Shown here one piece after another: positions 35,010 to 47,640 of a stretch of DNA of 64,000 nucleotides. Source of the DNA: Nephrocerus scutellatus (lineage: Eukaryota > Arthropoda > Insecta > Diptera > Pipunculidae); NCBI GenBank assembly GCA_947095585.1, contig OX352762.1:13557969-13621968 (forward strand), read 5' to 3'. Every line of letters begins with the position of its first letter. The first letter of the stretch is position 1. Made by a program: the position numbers and the translations under genes. The notes under the pieces are model-generated. The model was not told where the DNA came from. It did not search any database and saw only the letters and a program-made list of their open reading frames with translations.

Positions 35010-36010
35010 AGGAGAATTTATTTGTGTGTTTGTTTGCGTTTAACTAACTCTGGAACACCTTGATCAATTTCAACCAAACTTGGTATACATAGAACTTACA
35101 ATTGGAATCAAATACAGGAGGTGAGGGTTAAACCGTTTTGTGGTTGGTGGTGGAGTCGCAGCCGATATTATTCTAGAATGAATAGTTTTCAAGATCTCGG
35201 TGATAAGTAGAATAAATGAACAGGCGACAAGGAACGTATCGATTATATAGACTTCTGGGTCTCTAAGGTGAAAAGTGATGGTAAGACACATTTAGGTGGT
35301 TGTTGTCGATGTGTTAATGGAGGAAAGGTGGTCGATTAGTGTCGATTCCATAGTTATCGGGGTAGCTGAGATGGATATTAATGGGGTCATATGTGAGCTA
35401 GGGGGAATTAGTGTGGGTGAGCTAAGATTTCTCTTTCATGGTTTCAGTTTAACGTTGCATTTGCGAACTGTGCCCGGAGTACGGTTTGATTTTATGTACC
35501 TTTGTTTTGTAACTGATAATGTTACTTTGCTACAATCAGGTAGATCGGGCACTCACCACGTTCACCTCGAAAACTCTGTCACTTTGAAAGCTAACCTATG
35601 GGTATGGTTTCGGATACGGTTTGTGCAATTGGAAAGAGACATTAGTAAACAAAATACATACATATTACTTAAAGATGAAATGTAATGTTCATAATCGATT
35701 CGACTTTTATACTATTACGCACATGCATGGTAACTTTGTGAAATGGCATTAATAATGATTGTGTAAGTCGGAGTAATGTATATTGATGCTTGAGAAATGA
35801 TGTGAAACCGAAATTTTCTGTTTTCGTTCATTATTAGAAATAATGACATTATTAATAACCGTGTAAGTGCCGAGTTAAAAATATGGCGACGCAAACTCGT
35901 AGTGCTGCCATGAACAGGCAGAATAGATTTTGCAATCAAAATTCACCAAGTCAAGTAGCGCAGCCGACTGCGCAGCACACACCGCACAGAGTCGTTGAAG
36001 TGCGAATGTA
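35010..36010. other. Unassigned DNA
   Basis: GC content rises at 35120-35640. Both strands have open stretches of 70-130 codons (for example 35296-35685 + and 35291-35070 -), the latter with one hydrophobic segment, but I recognise no family and no splice structure. I would not call a gene. Confidence 0.35.
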
Positions 36011-36605
36011 TTTAAAAAAATGTATAAGGGCCTTGCGGCCGAACCTGGGGCCCTATCACTACCAAAAGTATTGTTTATTGGGTATACACATGTGTGTAAC
36101 ATTTGAAAAAAAATCGGGTAATTTATATTTTAAATTTGTATGGGAGCCCCACGAACCCGGGGCCCAATCACTTCCAAATTTTAAAAGAAAGTATTGTCAC
36201 CGGAAATACACATGTGTACAACATTTCAGGAAAATCGGGCTTTAGAAAGTGCGTTAAAAATTGATAATTAAAAAAAAAATTTGTATGGGAGCCCCCCGAC
36301 CCCGGGGCCCGATCGCTTCAAAAATTGTACAAAAAATTTTGTCCATCGGAGATACACATTTGTATAAAATTTTAAGAAAATCGGGTAAATTTTTTAAAAT
36401 ATTTGTATGGGAGCCTCCCGACCCCGAGGTCCGAGGGTCCTGAAATTTTAATAGAAAATACTTTCACCGGAAATATACATGTGTTCAAAATTTCAATAAA
36501 ATCGGGCTATGGGAAGTGGGTTAAAAATTGATTGCAAGATTCCATGACACACAAATCCACAAACCCACAAACACACGGGCACGCGAAGTTAATATAGAGA
36601 ATTTA
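36011..36605. repeat. Unit-array repeat, copy 2 (four ~120-base units)
   Basis: Four units beginning at about 36030, 36140, 36285 and 36405. Each has GTATGGGAGCCCCCCGACC-like GC-rich start, a GTATTGTCACCGGAAATACA-like middle and an AAAATCGGG end. ACACATGTGT occurs at 36086-36095 and 36208-36217. The 3' terminus ACACGGGCACGCGAAGTTAA then TATAGAGAATTTAAAA matches copy 1 at 17895-18345. Confidence 0.8.
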
Positions 36606-37404
36606 AAAACGTTTTTCGTTTTTGAAAATTATAAAAATATAGTATAGTATAGATACTAAGAATGCAAAGGGTTTGTTTGTCTGTATAATTCAGATCATTT
36701 CTTTTTGCATATAATCAACTTGTTGCCAATGAACTGACTTATCAATATTAGGAAATTCCACCGCAATAAAGCGTAAACACTTGTTATCTCATAAAGCTTC
36801 AGGCGGACTCCAGACGACCGTTGATAACACTTGCATTGCTAATTCACTCATGGAAAGTTCGTGTCAAGTCGTCAACAGCTCGCTCTGTTTATGGCAGTGA
36901 ACTAGTAAGCATTTTTTTCTATTGATAAGTGGGTCAAAAGTCAGCAGTAAGCATGATATACAAGGGAACTTCACTTATACTAAGAACTTTTTGATTTAGA
37001 AAATTTTTTACTACGAAATTTCAAATATTTGCATTAATGTCGTGGTTTATGTTGTTATTGTCTAAGATAACAGATTTGTACACAGACACACTGAACATCA
37101 AATGACTCAAGCAAAGTGCTGAACATTATAGCTTATCGTTTATAGTAATCAGGGATTGCGCAGAAAGAGCTTTTGCGAGTTATGGATGCAAATTATTAAA
37201 TATCATTGACCTTTGGGTGAATTGCTGATTATGTGTTTTTATGTGGGGTTCCAAACTCTCCCAGAATCAAACAACGATTAAGAGCAACACAAAGCATCTC
37301 TCGCTGAAAGACCGTTGAATGGGCTTTTCGCCTGTCCTATAAGTGGTGACCCTGTCTAGCAAAAATCAACGGATCTAGAGGAGAAAACCTCGATAAAATA
37401 ATCC
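36606..37404. other. No recognisable coding feature
   Basis: Begins with ATAGTATAGTATAG repeats, then GATACTAAGAATGCAAAGGG and GTTTGTTTGTCTG, which resembles the start of the Helitron-like modules. The remainder is AT-rich. TGGTGACCCTG at about 37346 may belong to the 5' region of the following LINE. Confidence 0.4.
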
Positions 37405-39820
37405 TCAATCCAAGGTGAGATATGTGCGGCGAGGGATGTATGGCCATGAGATCATTTAAGATACTCTGCGGCGGTGGATCTTCCCTTCCTCACTTACACA
37501 AACTTATGGATAGTTCGAAAAATTTGAAACCTGAGGGCGGTGCTTCTCGAAACGCGCTAATCTCAGAAACCATGAACCCTATAGGTACTAATTCTGAAAG
37601 TGAAATAACAAACTATGACAGTGCAGACTTGTCAAAAATTACCGTGGACTAAGTACCTGCACAATGCTCCAACGTGCCAAAATGCTTGGACAACGTGTCC
37701 ACATCAACTACTTCTGACCTAACGGACGGACTGACAAGTTTAAACCTAGAGAACAAGAAGAACAAAAGACAACACCTAAGTTGAGCTGCGAGTAAAAGAC
37801 TGACCTTCGTTAAAAAACAAAACTCACCCATGAAGAGGCACTAGCCCAGTGCCAAACAAAAATCAAAGACATGACTGTTTCAACAACCATCAAATGGAGC
37901 CGATCAACCGAATTCAGTCTGAAAAACCCACCACAACGGAACATGTAAGCCTGGCCCTAATAAAAGAAACAGAAACATCCAGCATCACGATAAAAACTAG
38001 TCCAGGCGATGAAGTGGCAACAAGTATATCAAGCCAAGGTACAGTAAAATCACAAAAGCCATCAGGTTGGCTATTAACGCACTGGTCGTTCCCTAATGTC
38101 AAACTGGAGACGGCACAGATGTCAAAGATCTAATACCATATAATGGACGCAATAGCCGAGCTCAACTTATATGATAAAAGCCCTAATTTCCTGGGCTGCG
38201 GAACCAGAAGTGGGTGGTTTTTTATAAGCTGCGTGGATGAAGACACGGCAACATGGATCACTGAGACCATTCTTAAATCTAAAACCATGGGAAGAGCTAC
38301 TTAAGGTAGATTGGATGATTCTGTCACGCAAAGATAAAGAAAACGATTATCTCCAACTTTCTGTCTCAGCTTCGCCAAAAATAGCGGAGAAACTGAAGGG
38401 CTCCAATCACAGAGTAGGACACAGGGTCGATAGAGAGAACAAATAGAACAAGGTCAGACAATCCAAAAAGCACCAAGCCGTGATCTCCATAGAGATGCAT
38501 ATAACCAAAAAGACGTAGTATCCTTAACTATGCCACTGCCTTACGAAAACGAAGACAATAACTCAAATCCTTACCTTATCTCCAAGTGGAGACTGGATAT
38601 ACCGGATCCTTCTGCAGCGTGGCATAAATAAAATATAAACTATACTCGTAAGGCTCTACAAAGCCAGCTATAACGCAGAATACATTCCAATGATGTGCTA
38701 GAGAGAAGTGCGAGTGTTTTTGTTACCAAAGCAGGGAAGAAATCCCCCGAGGATACCAGGTCTTGTAGGTCAATAATCCATGAAGAAAATATTAGGTCAA
38801 CACATAAGATCCAACATACTCCAACAAAACCCTCTTAACCCCAGCCAAGACTGGAAAATCTACAGAAACAGCACACAATGAGATGACATCTGAAATCGAA
38901 GACACACTTCGAAGTAAAGAAATGCTACTATGCGCCTTTATTGACATTCAAGGTGCTTTTGACAACACAACACTTCGAAGCAATTCAATTACAAGCTATA
39001 ACTAAGATGGTTCATGAGCATGCTTAAAGATAGAAAAATTCGGGCTTCGTTCGGTGACGAACTCAACACAGTAGCGGCAACTAAAGGCTTACCACAAGGG
39101 GAAGTCCTATCACCGCTTTTGTGCCTACTGGTGATGAACCAGCTAATAGACAGGCTTAAGAATAATCTTATCACAAACATTAGCTATGCAAATGACCTAG
39201 CCCTAATGGTGCATGGTAAATTCGAGAGTACGATAGCAGAACGCATGAAATTCGCTCTCAAACTTGTAAGCGAATGGTGTAGAGAGGTTGACCTAAGTGT
39301 TAACCCAGACAAAATAGTATGCATTGTCTTCACAAAAAGGAAGAAAATAACTCTTCCCACACTAAGACTCCAAGGCAAAACTCTCCAAAGAATGCCAGAT
39401 GTCAAATACCTGGGAGTCATGTTCGTCCAAAAACCGACATGAAACTCTCATATGTCATACATCACCAACAAAGCTAATAAAGCCTTCTTCACTTGCAAAC
39501 GCATGTTCAGCAAAACGTGGGGAATAAGTCCACAAATGTCTCTGTGGCTGTGCCAAAGCTTTATCAGACCCAGGCACTCATACGCAGCACTGATATGGTG
39601 ACCAAAAACAAAACTATGTAATTAAAATTCAGAGAATAATCTGTCTAAGTGCAACAGGTGCGAGAAGAAATTGTCCAACGGCACCTCTTGAAAAGCTCCT
39701 GGGACTTCGACCACTTCACTTATACATCAAAAGAGAGTCACAACACTTAATATAACAAACCAAATTAAAGCTTATAAACCAGGACATACAACCACCACTA
39801 ACAACATCAACATGCGACAG
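37405..39820 (+). mobile_element. Family L LINE copy with ORF1 remains, lacking the endonuclease
   Basis: The first part (37422-38450) is polar, Ser/Thr/Asn-rich and non-globular, followed by LNLYDKSPNFLGCGT and CVDEDTATWITETI (about 38160-38270), which resembles the RNA-binding-like domain in ORF1 proteins of LOA/R1-type LINEs (DUF4780-like; from memory). The RT begins almost at once, with AFIDIQGAFDN-like sequence at about 38935-38965, SMLKDRKIRASFGDEL (39018-39065), GLPQGEVLSPLLCLLVMNQL (about 39088-39140) and SYANDLALMVHGKFE (about 39181-39225), where YADD has become YAND. Then DVKYLGVMF and, in another frame, AYAALIWW-like sequence to about 39700. The endonuclease is absent, so the copy is internally deleted. 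Confidence 0.75.
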
Positions 39821-39964
39821 GCGACACCCCCTCAGCTCACTCTATAGAGATAGTTATACGAGTGTCTGCCCTATCATTGCTTAGCACACGGGAGCTTCCC
39901 GTGAAGTGGGTATTTTAAAGTAGATTCAGCGATTGTACGCTTGAAGTAGTTTACGAGCCATCTG

Positions 39965-40075
39965 CTTTTTTCAGTGGTTAGTGCATCGATTTCTGAGCAG
40001 GGTGTTCGTAGTTCGAATCCCATAAAACACCAAAAGTATTTTTCATGGTCCCACCTCGTGCGAATGCCTGACATA
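39965..40075 (+). repeat. tRNA-derived SINE, copy 3, head only
   Basis: CAGTGGTTAGTGCATCGATT holds the A-box side and GTTCGAATCC at 40011-40020 the B box. It continues with CACCAAAAGTATTTTTCATG as in the other copies, then breaks off near 40075 into family B LINE sequence. The body and tail are missing. Confidence 0.7.
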
Positions 40076-40084
40076 TACGCATTT

Positions 40085-40915
40085 ACTGTTTTCTCCCATT
40101 TAGACTCGAGGGTTTGGGGCTGTATCTCAGAGAGTGACTGTTGTATGCGGGATACATATTGCAGTTTCACATTTGGGTCTTTCAGTGCTGCTACTGCTGG
40201 CTTTCTCGTTGTTTGACTTCGTGTGGTTGAGCGGACCGCGAGCTGCAATCGCACACTGCCACTGCGACTTTAGCTGCTTCTTGGGTTCTAACGTCCAGCA
40301 ACGATGCTCGCCACTTGCGGCTTATAGCGATGTGATCAATCTGGTTGTTGTCAAATGATCAGGTTGCGATCAGAACATAGATCAGCAAGCTTTTCTCCGT
40401 TGTCATTCATACAACCAAGGCCATGCATCCCATGACATGATCCCAAACGCTATTGTCGCTGCCTACTTTTGCATTAAAGTCGTCCATCAAAATAACGATG
40501 TCACTCTTCTGCAGTTGATCGAATGAATTATTTAGACGCAAGTAAACGTGTCTTTGTCTTCAGAGGTGGCTTGTTCCGTTGGTGCAGACGCTTGAACAAA
40601 CACGACCTGTCGAACAGCAGATTTAAGTCTGGAAATAATAATTCTATCGGATATTGCTTGCCAGTCTTTTGAAGATCTTCTCGCGGCTTTAGGGAGTAGA
40701 AATCCCAATACAATTACATGGTGTTCTCCCCCGATAAATTAGAAACTCACCAGTAGATGTTCTTTTTTCCTCTACTCCAGGCCATCTCACCTCACTAAGA
40801 CCAAGAACTTCTAGCTGGTATAATACGATATTCTTTTGTTAATTGTGCAAGCGTTGCTATCTTGACGAGCGTGTAAATGTTCCAAGTTCCAGAACGTGTC
40901 CTTTTCTGTGGTCCA
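40085..40915 (-). mobile_element. Family B LINE copy (endonuclease domain and linker)
   Basis: Minus strand, 5' to 3': a start resembling RSGTWNIYTLVKIATLAQLT (about 40905-40845), RWPGVEEK (about 40790), DRIIISRLKSAVRQVVFVQA (about 40650-40590), SDIVILMDDFNAKVGSDN (about 40505-40450, the GDFNA motif as DDFNA), NQIDHIAISRKWRASLLDVR (about 40350-40290) and a linker VAALKDPNVKLQ ... LESKWEKTVNA (about 40190-40090). Catalytic landmarks of an apurinic-type endonuclease are visible, but frames shift several times. The reverse transcriptase is absent. Confidence 0.75.
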
Positions 40916-43230
40916 AAGGTCATCGTTAATAAATTCGATATGTATCCAAGGCTTGTATTAGTTTCAAGAATCAATTAATTCAGTTGAGTGTTGATTGGCC
41001 AACCGCAACCTAGGTCGACATGAAGCGCCGCCGACCAAGGCAAGTCCCCTTCTTATTTTTTAGCCCAGACCCAAGTTAATACAAATCGGATTGGGTACCG
41101 AAATCGTTCTCTTGATTTGGCCGAGTTTCCACTGACGTACTTTGGACGCATAAGATAGTAGTTGTGATGCGAGAGGCTAAGGACATGACTGTCACCCGTT
41201 GACTCATTACGTTTTTATAAAAAATTAAATTTCTAACTTTTATAATTGTATATTCTCGTACCAAGTACTGACGGTGTTCCTTTTGAGTGAAACACAAAAT
41301 GCTCTTTAGCAACCTTGAACTATAACCCAATAATTTGGATTTATCCATTAGCCCCATTTCCAACTTACCTGCAATTCTATTTCTATGCAGTTACCTTCCA
41401 TGTTCACAATCCAAATGCACTATGCCATACACACATTTCTGCATAATTATCTTGAGTGTGGCAGAATGCTTGGGGAATTATTTCAAGTGGATTTTGCTGT
41501 TTTTCACATTTTGGTTTGTTCTGTTATGATGGTAATGATGTCTGTGCGCTGTATGGTGTATCTATTAACGACTCTGTTTTGTGTACTAGTGGTTTTGTTT
41601 AGTCGAACACTTCTGAAGGCATTTGCGATATGATTTTGTTTTGAGGACTAGTTAACCCCCACCAAATTGATTGTTTAGATACTGTAAACTTGTGTATCTG
41701 TCCAACAATTTTATTCCTAAAATGATGCAAATTCTTGTTCTGATATGCGTGATCTGGATCTCTTTCAGCCACAAAAACCACCAAAAAGGACATAAAATTC
41801 CGGATACAGATGAATTCATTTCCATATATTTAAGAATCAAGATATATAAAATTCTAACAACAACACGACAGACAGCTCTTTCAGGACTTTACCATTAATT
41901 TGATTTTCGTAACTTTTTAATAAAACTTAACTTTTAGTCGGTGATTTCGTTCCAATGCTGAATGCCGGAAGAGCGCCGCACAAGAGGTGCAACATTTTAA
42001 ATGAAAATCGTGCCAAAATGATTGATGGATTCCGGATATTCCTTTAGTCGGTAATTTTTGCATTTTCCAGTTAGACGAATGCTCACATTTCAAAATTTTC
42101 CACTTTTCGTGTTATCGCGTTTTTTTGTTTTGTTTTTGATTTTCTTTTTGCTCGCCGCTCACAATATTTAACTCGTTAATCCTTTCCCAGCGTTATAACA
42201 CAAGTGCATGTATGCGATACTTGAATGCGGTTGTTGTTGCTGTTGTTGCTATTGTGAATTGTGCCTAAGCAACTACTACGTGAGTTAAAAGCAAACCCGC
42301 CCGCCAGCAGGAGCTTGATGTGTGGTCACATAATCCTGAGATGGGTGTCAGGGTGTCAAAATGAATCAGAAAGTCAGTGAGGCGTAAGCGACCTCAATTC
42401 GATAAGCGAGCAGTGAACGTGAGCTGGTGTTTCTGTGTAAGTGCTAGTGTTTGTTGGTGGGTGTCCTGGCATGGGTAACGTGCAAAGGTAAGGTTATTAT
42501 TATTAGTGCCGTTTGGGAAAATAAACGAAATGTGTTTACCGATGGGCGTAATAGGGGCGTGTGGGTGTGTGATCAACGTCGTCGTCGTCGTCGTCGTGCT
42601 GCCCGCCGCGCCAATGCATTTAAATAACGACGATTAGAATTTCATGCGAGATATAACGCGATACTAAGCCGCGTTAAATGGCATTTTGGCGCGCACGCCG
42701 CTTTCGTTTGAGCTCTAAGTATGTGCGAAAATGTTGTGTGTGAGCTTAAGAAGCATGGAATATAGCGTCACCGAATAGCTCCCTATTATGATGCTTATTG
42801 CTCAATAAACGACACGACAATGGTCGCATGACCGACTATACCGCTGCTTAAGCGGCTACGGTAGTACGAGTCGACAAGGTGGGCATTAAATATTCGTGAA
42901 CAACAACAACAATGAGCGAATGGCAAATTTCATTTTTGTTTGATTTATTATGGTGATGATGACGCAATCAGGATTATAGTCCTGTGTACACAATGCTTAT
43001 CACAGTATTCAACACAGAGGGATTATTCACTTCGAATTGAGTGAAGTAATTTTGGTTAATATCCATAAGTGCTAGCCGCAATTAAGATGGTAGCTCTCTC
43101 CTTTTTAGATATTTATTTGATCATTATTAATAGATGTTTATATAATAAATTCATTTTCATATATATACTAGTAAGAAAAATGGCAGAATATTCGAAAAGC
43201 AAACAAAAACAGAAAAAACATTATAATTAT
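40916..43230. other. Unassigned, possibly unique DNA
   Basis: No transposon protein similarity was noticed over 2.3 kb. The section 42200-42900 is more GC-rich, contains a GTC trinucleotide repeat at 42577-42597, and has few homopolymers, which differs from its neighbours. It could hold regulatory sequence or non-coding exons; I have no direct evidence. Confidence 0.4.
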
Positions 43231-43234
43231 TTCC

Positions 43235-43505
43235 GACTACTAAGCAACATTGAAATTGCTCTTATCAATGAAATTTGGATGAAGAATAATATAAATCTGT
43301 ATTATAGTAGTTTCGATTGTTATCGATTCGACAGAGTTTCTTCTAGAGGTGGTGGCGTTGTTATCATAATAAACAAAAATATTGTACATAATCAAGTATT
43401 GGTAGCTATAGAGGCTATATCAATGGAAGTACAGCTAAGTGATGGCTCGAGCTTTACATTAACAGCTGCATAATTACCTGGAGGAAATGGAGATCACTGG
43501 TATGA
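43235..43505 (+). mobile_element. LINE endonuclease fragment (Jockey-like)
   Basis: An open frame reads ALINEIWMKNNIN, FDCYRFDRVSSRGGGVVIII and SMEVQLSDGSSFTLTA. The pattern E-x-W/K, R-D-R, GGG-V, then E-V-x-L is that of the first half of LINE endonucleases (LNETKL ... RGGGVAI). The frame stops at 43471 and the similarity continues shortly (LPGGN). It does not resemble families A or B. Confidence 0.65.
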
Positions 43506-43529
43506 TCTACAAATTTAAAAAATATCTAT

Positions 43530-45910
43530 CTTTACAACCGGTGTCCGGTCCTGACCTCCTGTAAAATTCTCTCCAGCGGTCCCGATTTCGAGCCGATGTC
43601 ATCCAGTTTAATAATAATAATAATAATATACGGCGCGACATTCATTCATTACGGTCCTAGTCCTAGCTTCTCGCGACCATTTGTGTTGCGGATGTATATT
43701 TTTGGACACAAATGGAAGGGACCTACAATTTAAGGCCGGATTCGAACGGCGAATTGAGAATCATTCCGTGACAAGTTATTACTCTCGGAACGTTTGTCAC
43801 CCATTCGCGAGAGGTAGGAAACCGTGAAAAATACTTTTGGTGTTACTGGGATTCGAACCACGAACCTCCTGCTCAGTAGCCATGTGCATTACCACTGAGC
43901 CACGGCGCCCACGTTGTCATCCAGTTTGGCATCCATAAACTCGGGACGTCCTGGTCTAGGCCATCCTTCCTGCGTAGGATTGGCCAGCTTCGCTGTCGTG
44001 TTCCATAAATCCTACCGCAAAGGACTTTCTGAGCAGGATCATCTTCGCTCATGCGAGCTAGGTTTCCTGCACACCGGCGCCTATTGAGCTTAATTCTCTT
44101 CACGATGTCGACATCGCGGTAACGCTCGTAGATCTCATCATACGTCCTTCCTCTCATACGCAACCAACCGTAAGACTTTTCTCTCGAACGCGGCCAAGAG
44201 GTCCGAATACTTTTTGTTAACCACCCAAGTCTCGGATCAATATGTAAGACCTGGTATGACCATTGTCTTATATACCAGCAGCTTGGATGTTATGGTTAAG
44301 TTTCTGGATTTAAAGAGTCTTGACAGACTATAGTAGGCTTTGTTGGCTTTAAGCAACCGTGCGCGTATTTCTTGTTCCATGCTGTTATCGGCTGCTAAAA
44401 TTGACCCGAAATTCAAATTCAAAATTAAATATTCATGCTCTACTCTTTGAATTGAAGGACCAATGTTGGATCTTCTACTCGCAGACGTAGCCACCATGTA
44501 CTCTGTTTCGCTTTCATTTATGTGCAGCCCCAGATTTCATGCCGCCTGCTCGATCTGGATGAAAGCTTCCTGTACAGCTTTGGGTTTCTACCAACGATAT
44601 TAATATCGTCTGAATATCTGTATGTGAATAGAGGATTGTTCCACTCGCTGTTACGTCAGAGTCGCGGATCACCTTCTCCAACGCCAGGTTGAAAAGGACG
44701 CAGGCCAGTCCATCCCCTTGTCGGAGCCCGTTATAGATGTTGAATGGGCTTGATAGTGATCCGGATATTTTTACTTGGCTTATAACATTGGTCATGGTCA
44801 ACCTACATAGTCGTGTCAGTTTATTTGGGATGCCGAATTCTCTTATGGCTTTATAAAGTTCTACTCTGGCTCTGCTATCATAGGCGGCTTTAAATTCTAT
44901 AAAAAGATGGTGTTGTGAGTTTTGAAACTCTAGACATTTTTCCATCACCTGCCTAAGGGTGCAAATCTGATTAGTTGTTGATTTGCCTCGGATGAAGCCA
45001 CACTGGTATGGACCAATGATGAATTCCCTGTCTTGAAGGAAAGGAAGAAAATCTTACACGTGGTACTCAACAACGTTATACCACGATAATTGCTGCATGG
45101 GGCAGAGGATTCCTCTTCGCCATTCTTCTGGCATCGCTTCTTTCTCCCATACTTGCACTATTAGTTCATGAATTGCTTGGTGCATTGCAGGGCCTCCTGT
45201 TTTAATCAGCTCCGCTGGGATACCATCAGATCCCGGGGCCTTATTATTTTTGAGCCGATTTATCGCTCTGCTTAATTCGTCTATGCTTGGTGACGGCAGC
45301 ATAGTGTAGTCTTCGGTCTTTGGAGGAGCCTCCAATTCCTCAGCTAGCTGGCCATTAACCAACACTTGAAAGTACTCTTCCCTTCGCTCTAAGATGCCTT
45401 TGAGATGGGCGATCAGATAACCCTCTTTGTCTTTGCAGTATGTGCAACACGGTGTATATTGCGTCATACCGCGTACTCTTTGGTAGATTTTCCGCGCCAA
45501 GTGCGGTTATCGCTCTCTGTACTGTACTAGCTGACGGACGAGATTCTTCTCCCAGGCTGCTTTCTTTCGCCTGCTTTTTCAAATCTTCTGAGCTCTTTAT
45601 ATTCATCTTTGCGTGCCCGCGTTCTATGTACGCAAAATTCTTACGTTCAGTCGTTAGCTTAAATTCGTCATCGAACCAGTCGTTCCGATCTCTTCGACTA
45701 CTGCATCTTAGGTCACCAGTGCTAATGACAGTATTCTTAACGCGTGTCCATTTCTCTTCTACGCCCGGCATCTCAGCCCCAGGACTTACTCTTCCTCTAT
45801 TTAGGGCGAGTCCTATCGCTTGACCGTAGTTGTTTCTGGTCTCTTCGTTGCGAAGGGCAGGCGTATTGACTCGAATCTGATTCGCGGATGCTGTCCTTCT
45901 TGATGATAAA
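43530..45910 (-). mobile_element. Family A LINE (RTE-like), 5'-truncated, with nested SINE
   Basis: Minus strand, 5' to 3': linker (45771-45500; MPGVEEKWTRVKNTV, RNDWFDDEFKLTTERKN), pre-RT (45500-45054; YQRVRGMTQYTPCCTYCKDK, APGSDGIPAELIKTGGPAM, VQVWEKEAMPEEWRRGILC), RT (44948-44514; FIEFKAAYDSRARVELYKAI, REFGIPNKLTRL, NGLRQGDGLACVLFNLALEK, and SDDINIVGR at about 44630-44598, YADD being YSDD), post-RT (44497-44237; IRARLLKANKAYYSLSRLFK) and C-terminus (44163-43928; VKRIKLNRRRCAGNLARMSE, GRIYGTRQRSWPILRRKDG). A SINE interrupts the C-terminal region at 43610-43912; the element resumes at 43609 down to about 43530. Frame breaks occur near 45060, 44630 and 44200, so it is inactive. Confidence 0.9.
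43610..43912 (-). repeat. tRNA-derived SINE, copy 4, nested in a family A LINE
   Basis: Full-length copy on the minus strand. The tail is an AAT repeat at 43610-43630 (ATT on the element strand); the B box GGTTCGAATCC lies at about 43850-43860 and the head ends near 43912. The target-site duplication is TGTCATCCAGTTT within GATGTCATCCAGTTT (43595-43609) and GTTGTCATCCAGTTT (43913-43927), 14 of 15 bases equal. The intact site is seen in the LINE copy at about 56967-56981. Confidence 0.93.
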
Positions 45911-47640
45911 TAGAGTTACCAAATGTAAATGAATGGGTGGATTACCATGGCAGTTAAACGGAATTTTGTTGGTTATTTATGTTCGTAAAGTTTTGACAAG
46001 TTTTCTTATCGATTAACTGATTCCTTTTAAAACTTGTCGCAAATTTTTAGGATCAAATATGAATCTGATTGTTTGGCTACCAACAGGTTTAAGGAGCTTT
46101 AAGGAGTTGTTCATAAAGAAAAGTCATCATTTTGGTTATTATAACCATTGTTACAATATAATATAACACCTTTGCGACATGATGATTTCTTTAAACCATT
46201 TTCATGCTTTTTATATCTTTTCCACGCCCCTTTAAATTATAGAAAATATTAACATTTCATTTACGCCATGCCCACAATTGTTAATCTCGACTGCATTCAA
46301 TTGATACTTTTGCTGGGGCGCGTTCATAACAATTATTGACGCCCTGCTTAAGCCGTGATACGTTTAAGAAACGAGTCTTATATTTGCAATTGTTTACCAA
46401 TAGATCGTATACGATGTTCGCAATGCGTAAGGGAAACGATGGCATAGCAGTAACATGCAACAAGGGAAAAAAATCACCGAAACCCAGCATGTACAACACT
46501 CAAACTGGGGTATCTTTTTGCGCAAAGTATGAACGTAAAATTACTTTCTCCCTTAAATTCTGTGCAAGCAAGAATGAAACCATATTCTCCTATGTACATT
46601 TAAAAAAAAAGTGTCAGATGGTCACAAAGAAGGATGCTAAGCAAACCGCAGAACGAACACTACTCGTCACTTGCACGTGCATTCTGATTTGATTTCTTTG
46701 TTGATGCTGCGTTCGAGCAGCTGTAATCCTGTCAAAGGATTTCAAATATAATTATTATTTTTAATGAAAACAGAGAAGAAATAAATGAACAAGATGCAAT
46801 TTCTAATTCCATTCTATCTGGGAAAGAACATCTATATATTCACAGGACACATTTGAAATTAGATTTGTTTTGTAGCCTTGATGAAGATGAAAAATAATAT
46901 ATATGTATACAGTTAGAGGGCTGCTGCTGTCACGAGAAGGACACTAATGATTTTATCAGTGCATCGTTCTGTATCTGTCTACTATCTCGCAAAGACAGTG
47001 AGACTTATTTAGAAAACCTCTGGTTTTCTAGCCACTCTGTCTTCCTTTTTACGAGAGCGAGTTTTTTAGTGCTTCAGCAATATTTCAAATTGGATACCTT
47101 GCTTCTAACTACCAATCTAATTCAGTGCGATATTTTCAAAAGACAGTAGTGAGTCCACACAGAAGCGCCTGCATCACTGCAGGGAGTCTTCTATGTGCTT
47201 TTCTTACCGGTCGACCTATTTATTACTACTTCTCCTTCGTGAGATTTTGTTAAGGAACAAAAATGTCATCGGTGTTTTATGTTCTTATAATGGTACCTTT
47301 TTGTGATTGTCTCTTTAAAGTGCACCTGCTGCGTTGATGTATTGTTGTTATTGGTATAAAGGACCTTTTATGAACTGTATTTTGTATCTAATTAAAAGAG
47401 TGACCTGTAAGAGATAGTTCTGGGTATGGTATATTTGCGTTCAATGCGTTATCTACGGCATAAATTTAACTAAATGGCAGCTTTTTATATTATTTATTTA
47501 GTTAATTAATTATGTATAATTATGCGTCAGTGTTATGAGAGTGCACTACCTAATCGTTTCATCACATAATTGATCGTCTTCATATAATGATCATAAAGCA
47601 TTGATATGTATGCTAATATCAATTTTGCATGACGGTCACA
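45911..47640. other. No recognisable feature
   Basis: AT-rich DNA. An open stretch at 46336-46692 (+) is basic and Lys/Thr-rich but resembles nothing I know and has no start context or splice evidence. Confidence 0.45.

Noticed and set aside
35070..35685. Possible gene or envelope-like remnant on either strand at the GC-richer stretch
   Set aside because: One hydrophobic segment alone is not enough. No cysteine pattern, signal peptide or neighbouring retroelement core supports it.
46336..46692. Possible small lysine-rich protein
   Set aside because: There is no homology, start context or splice evidence, and open stretches of this size occur by chance in 64 kb.
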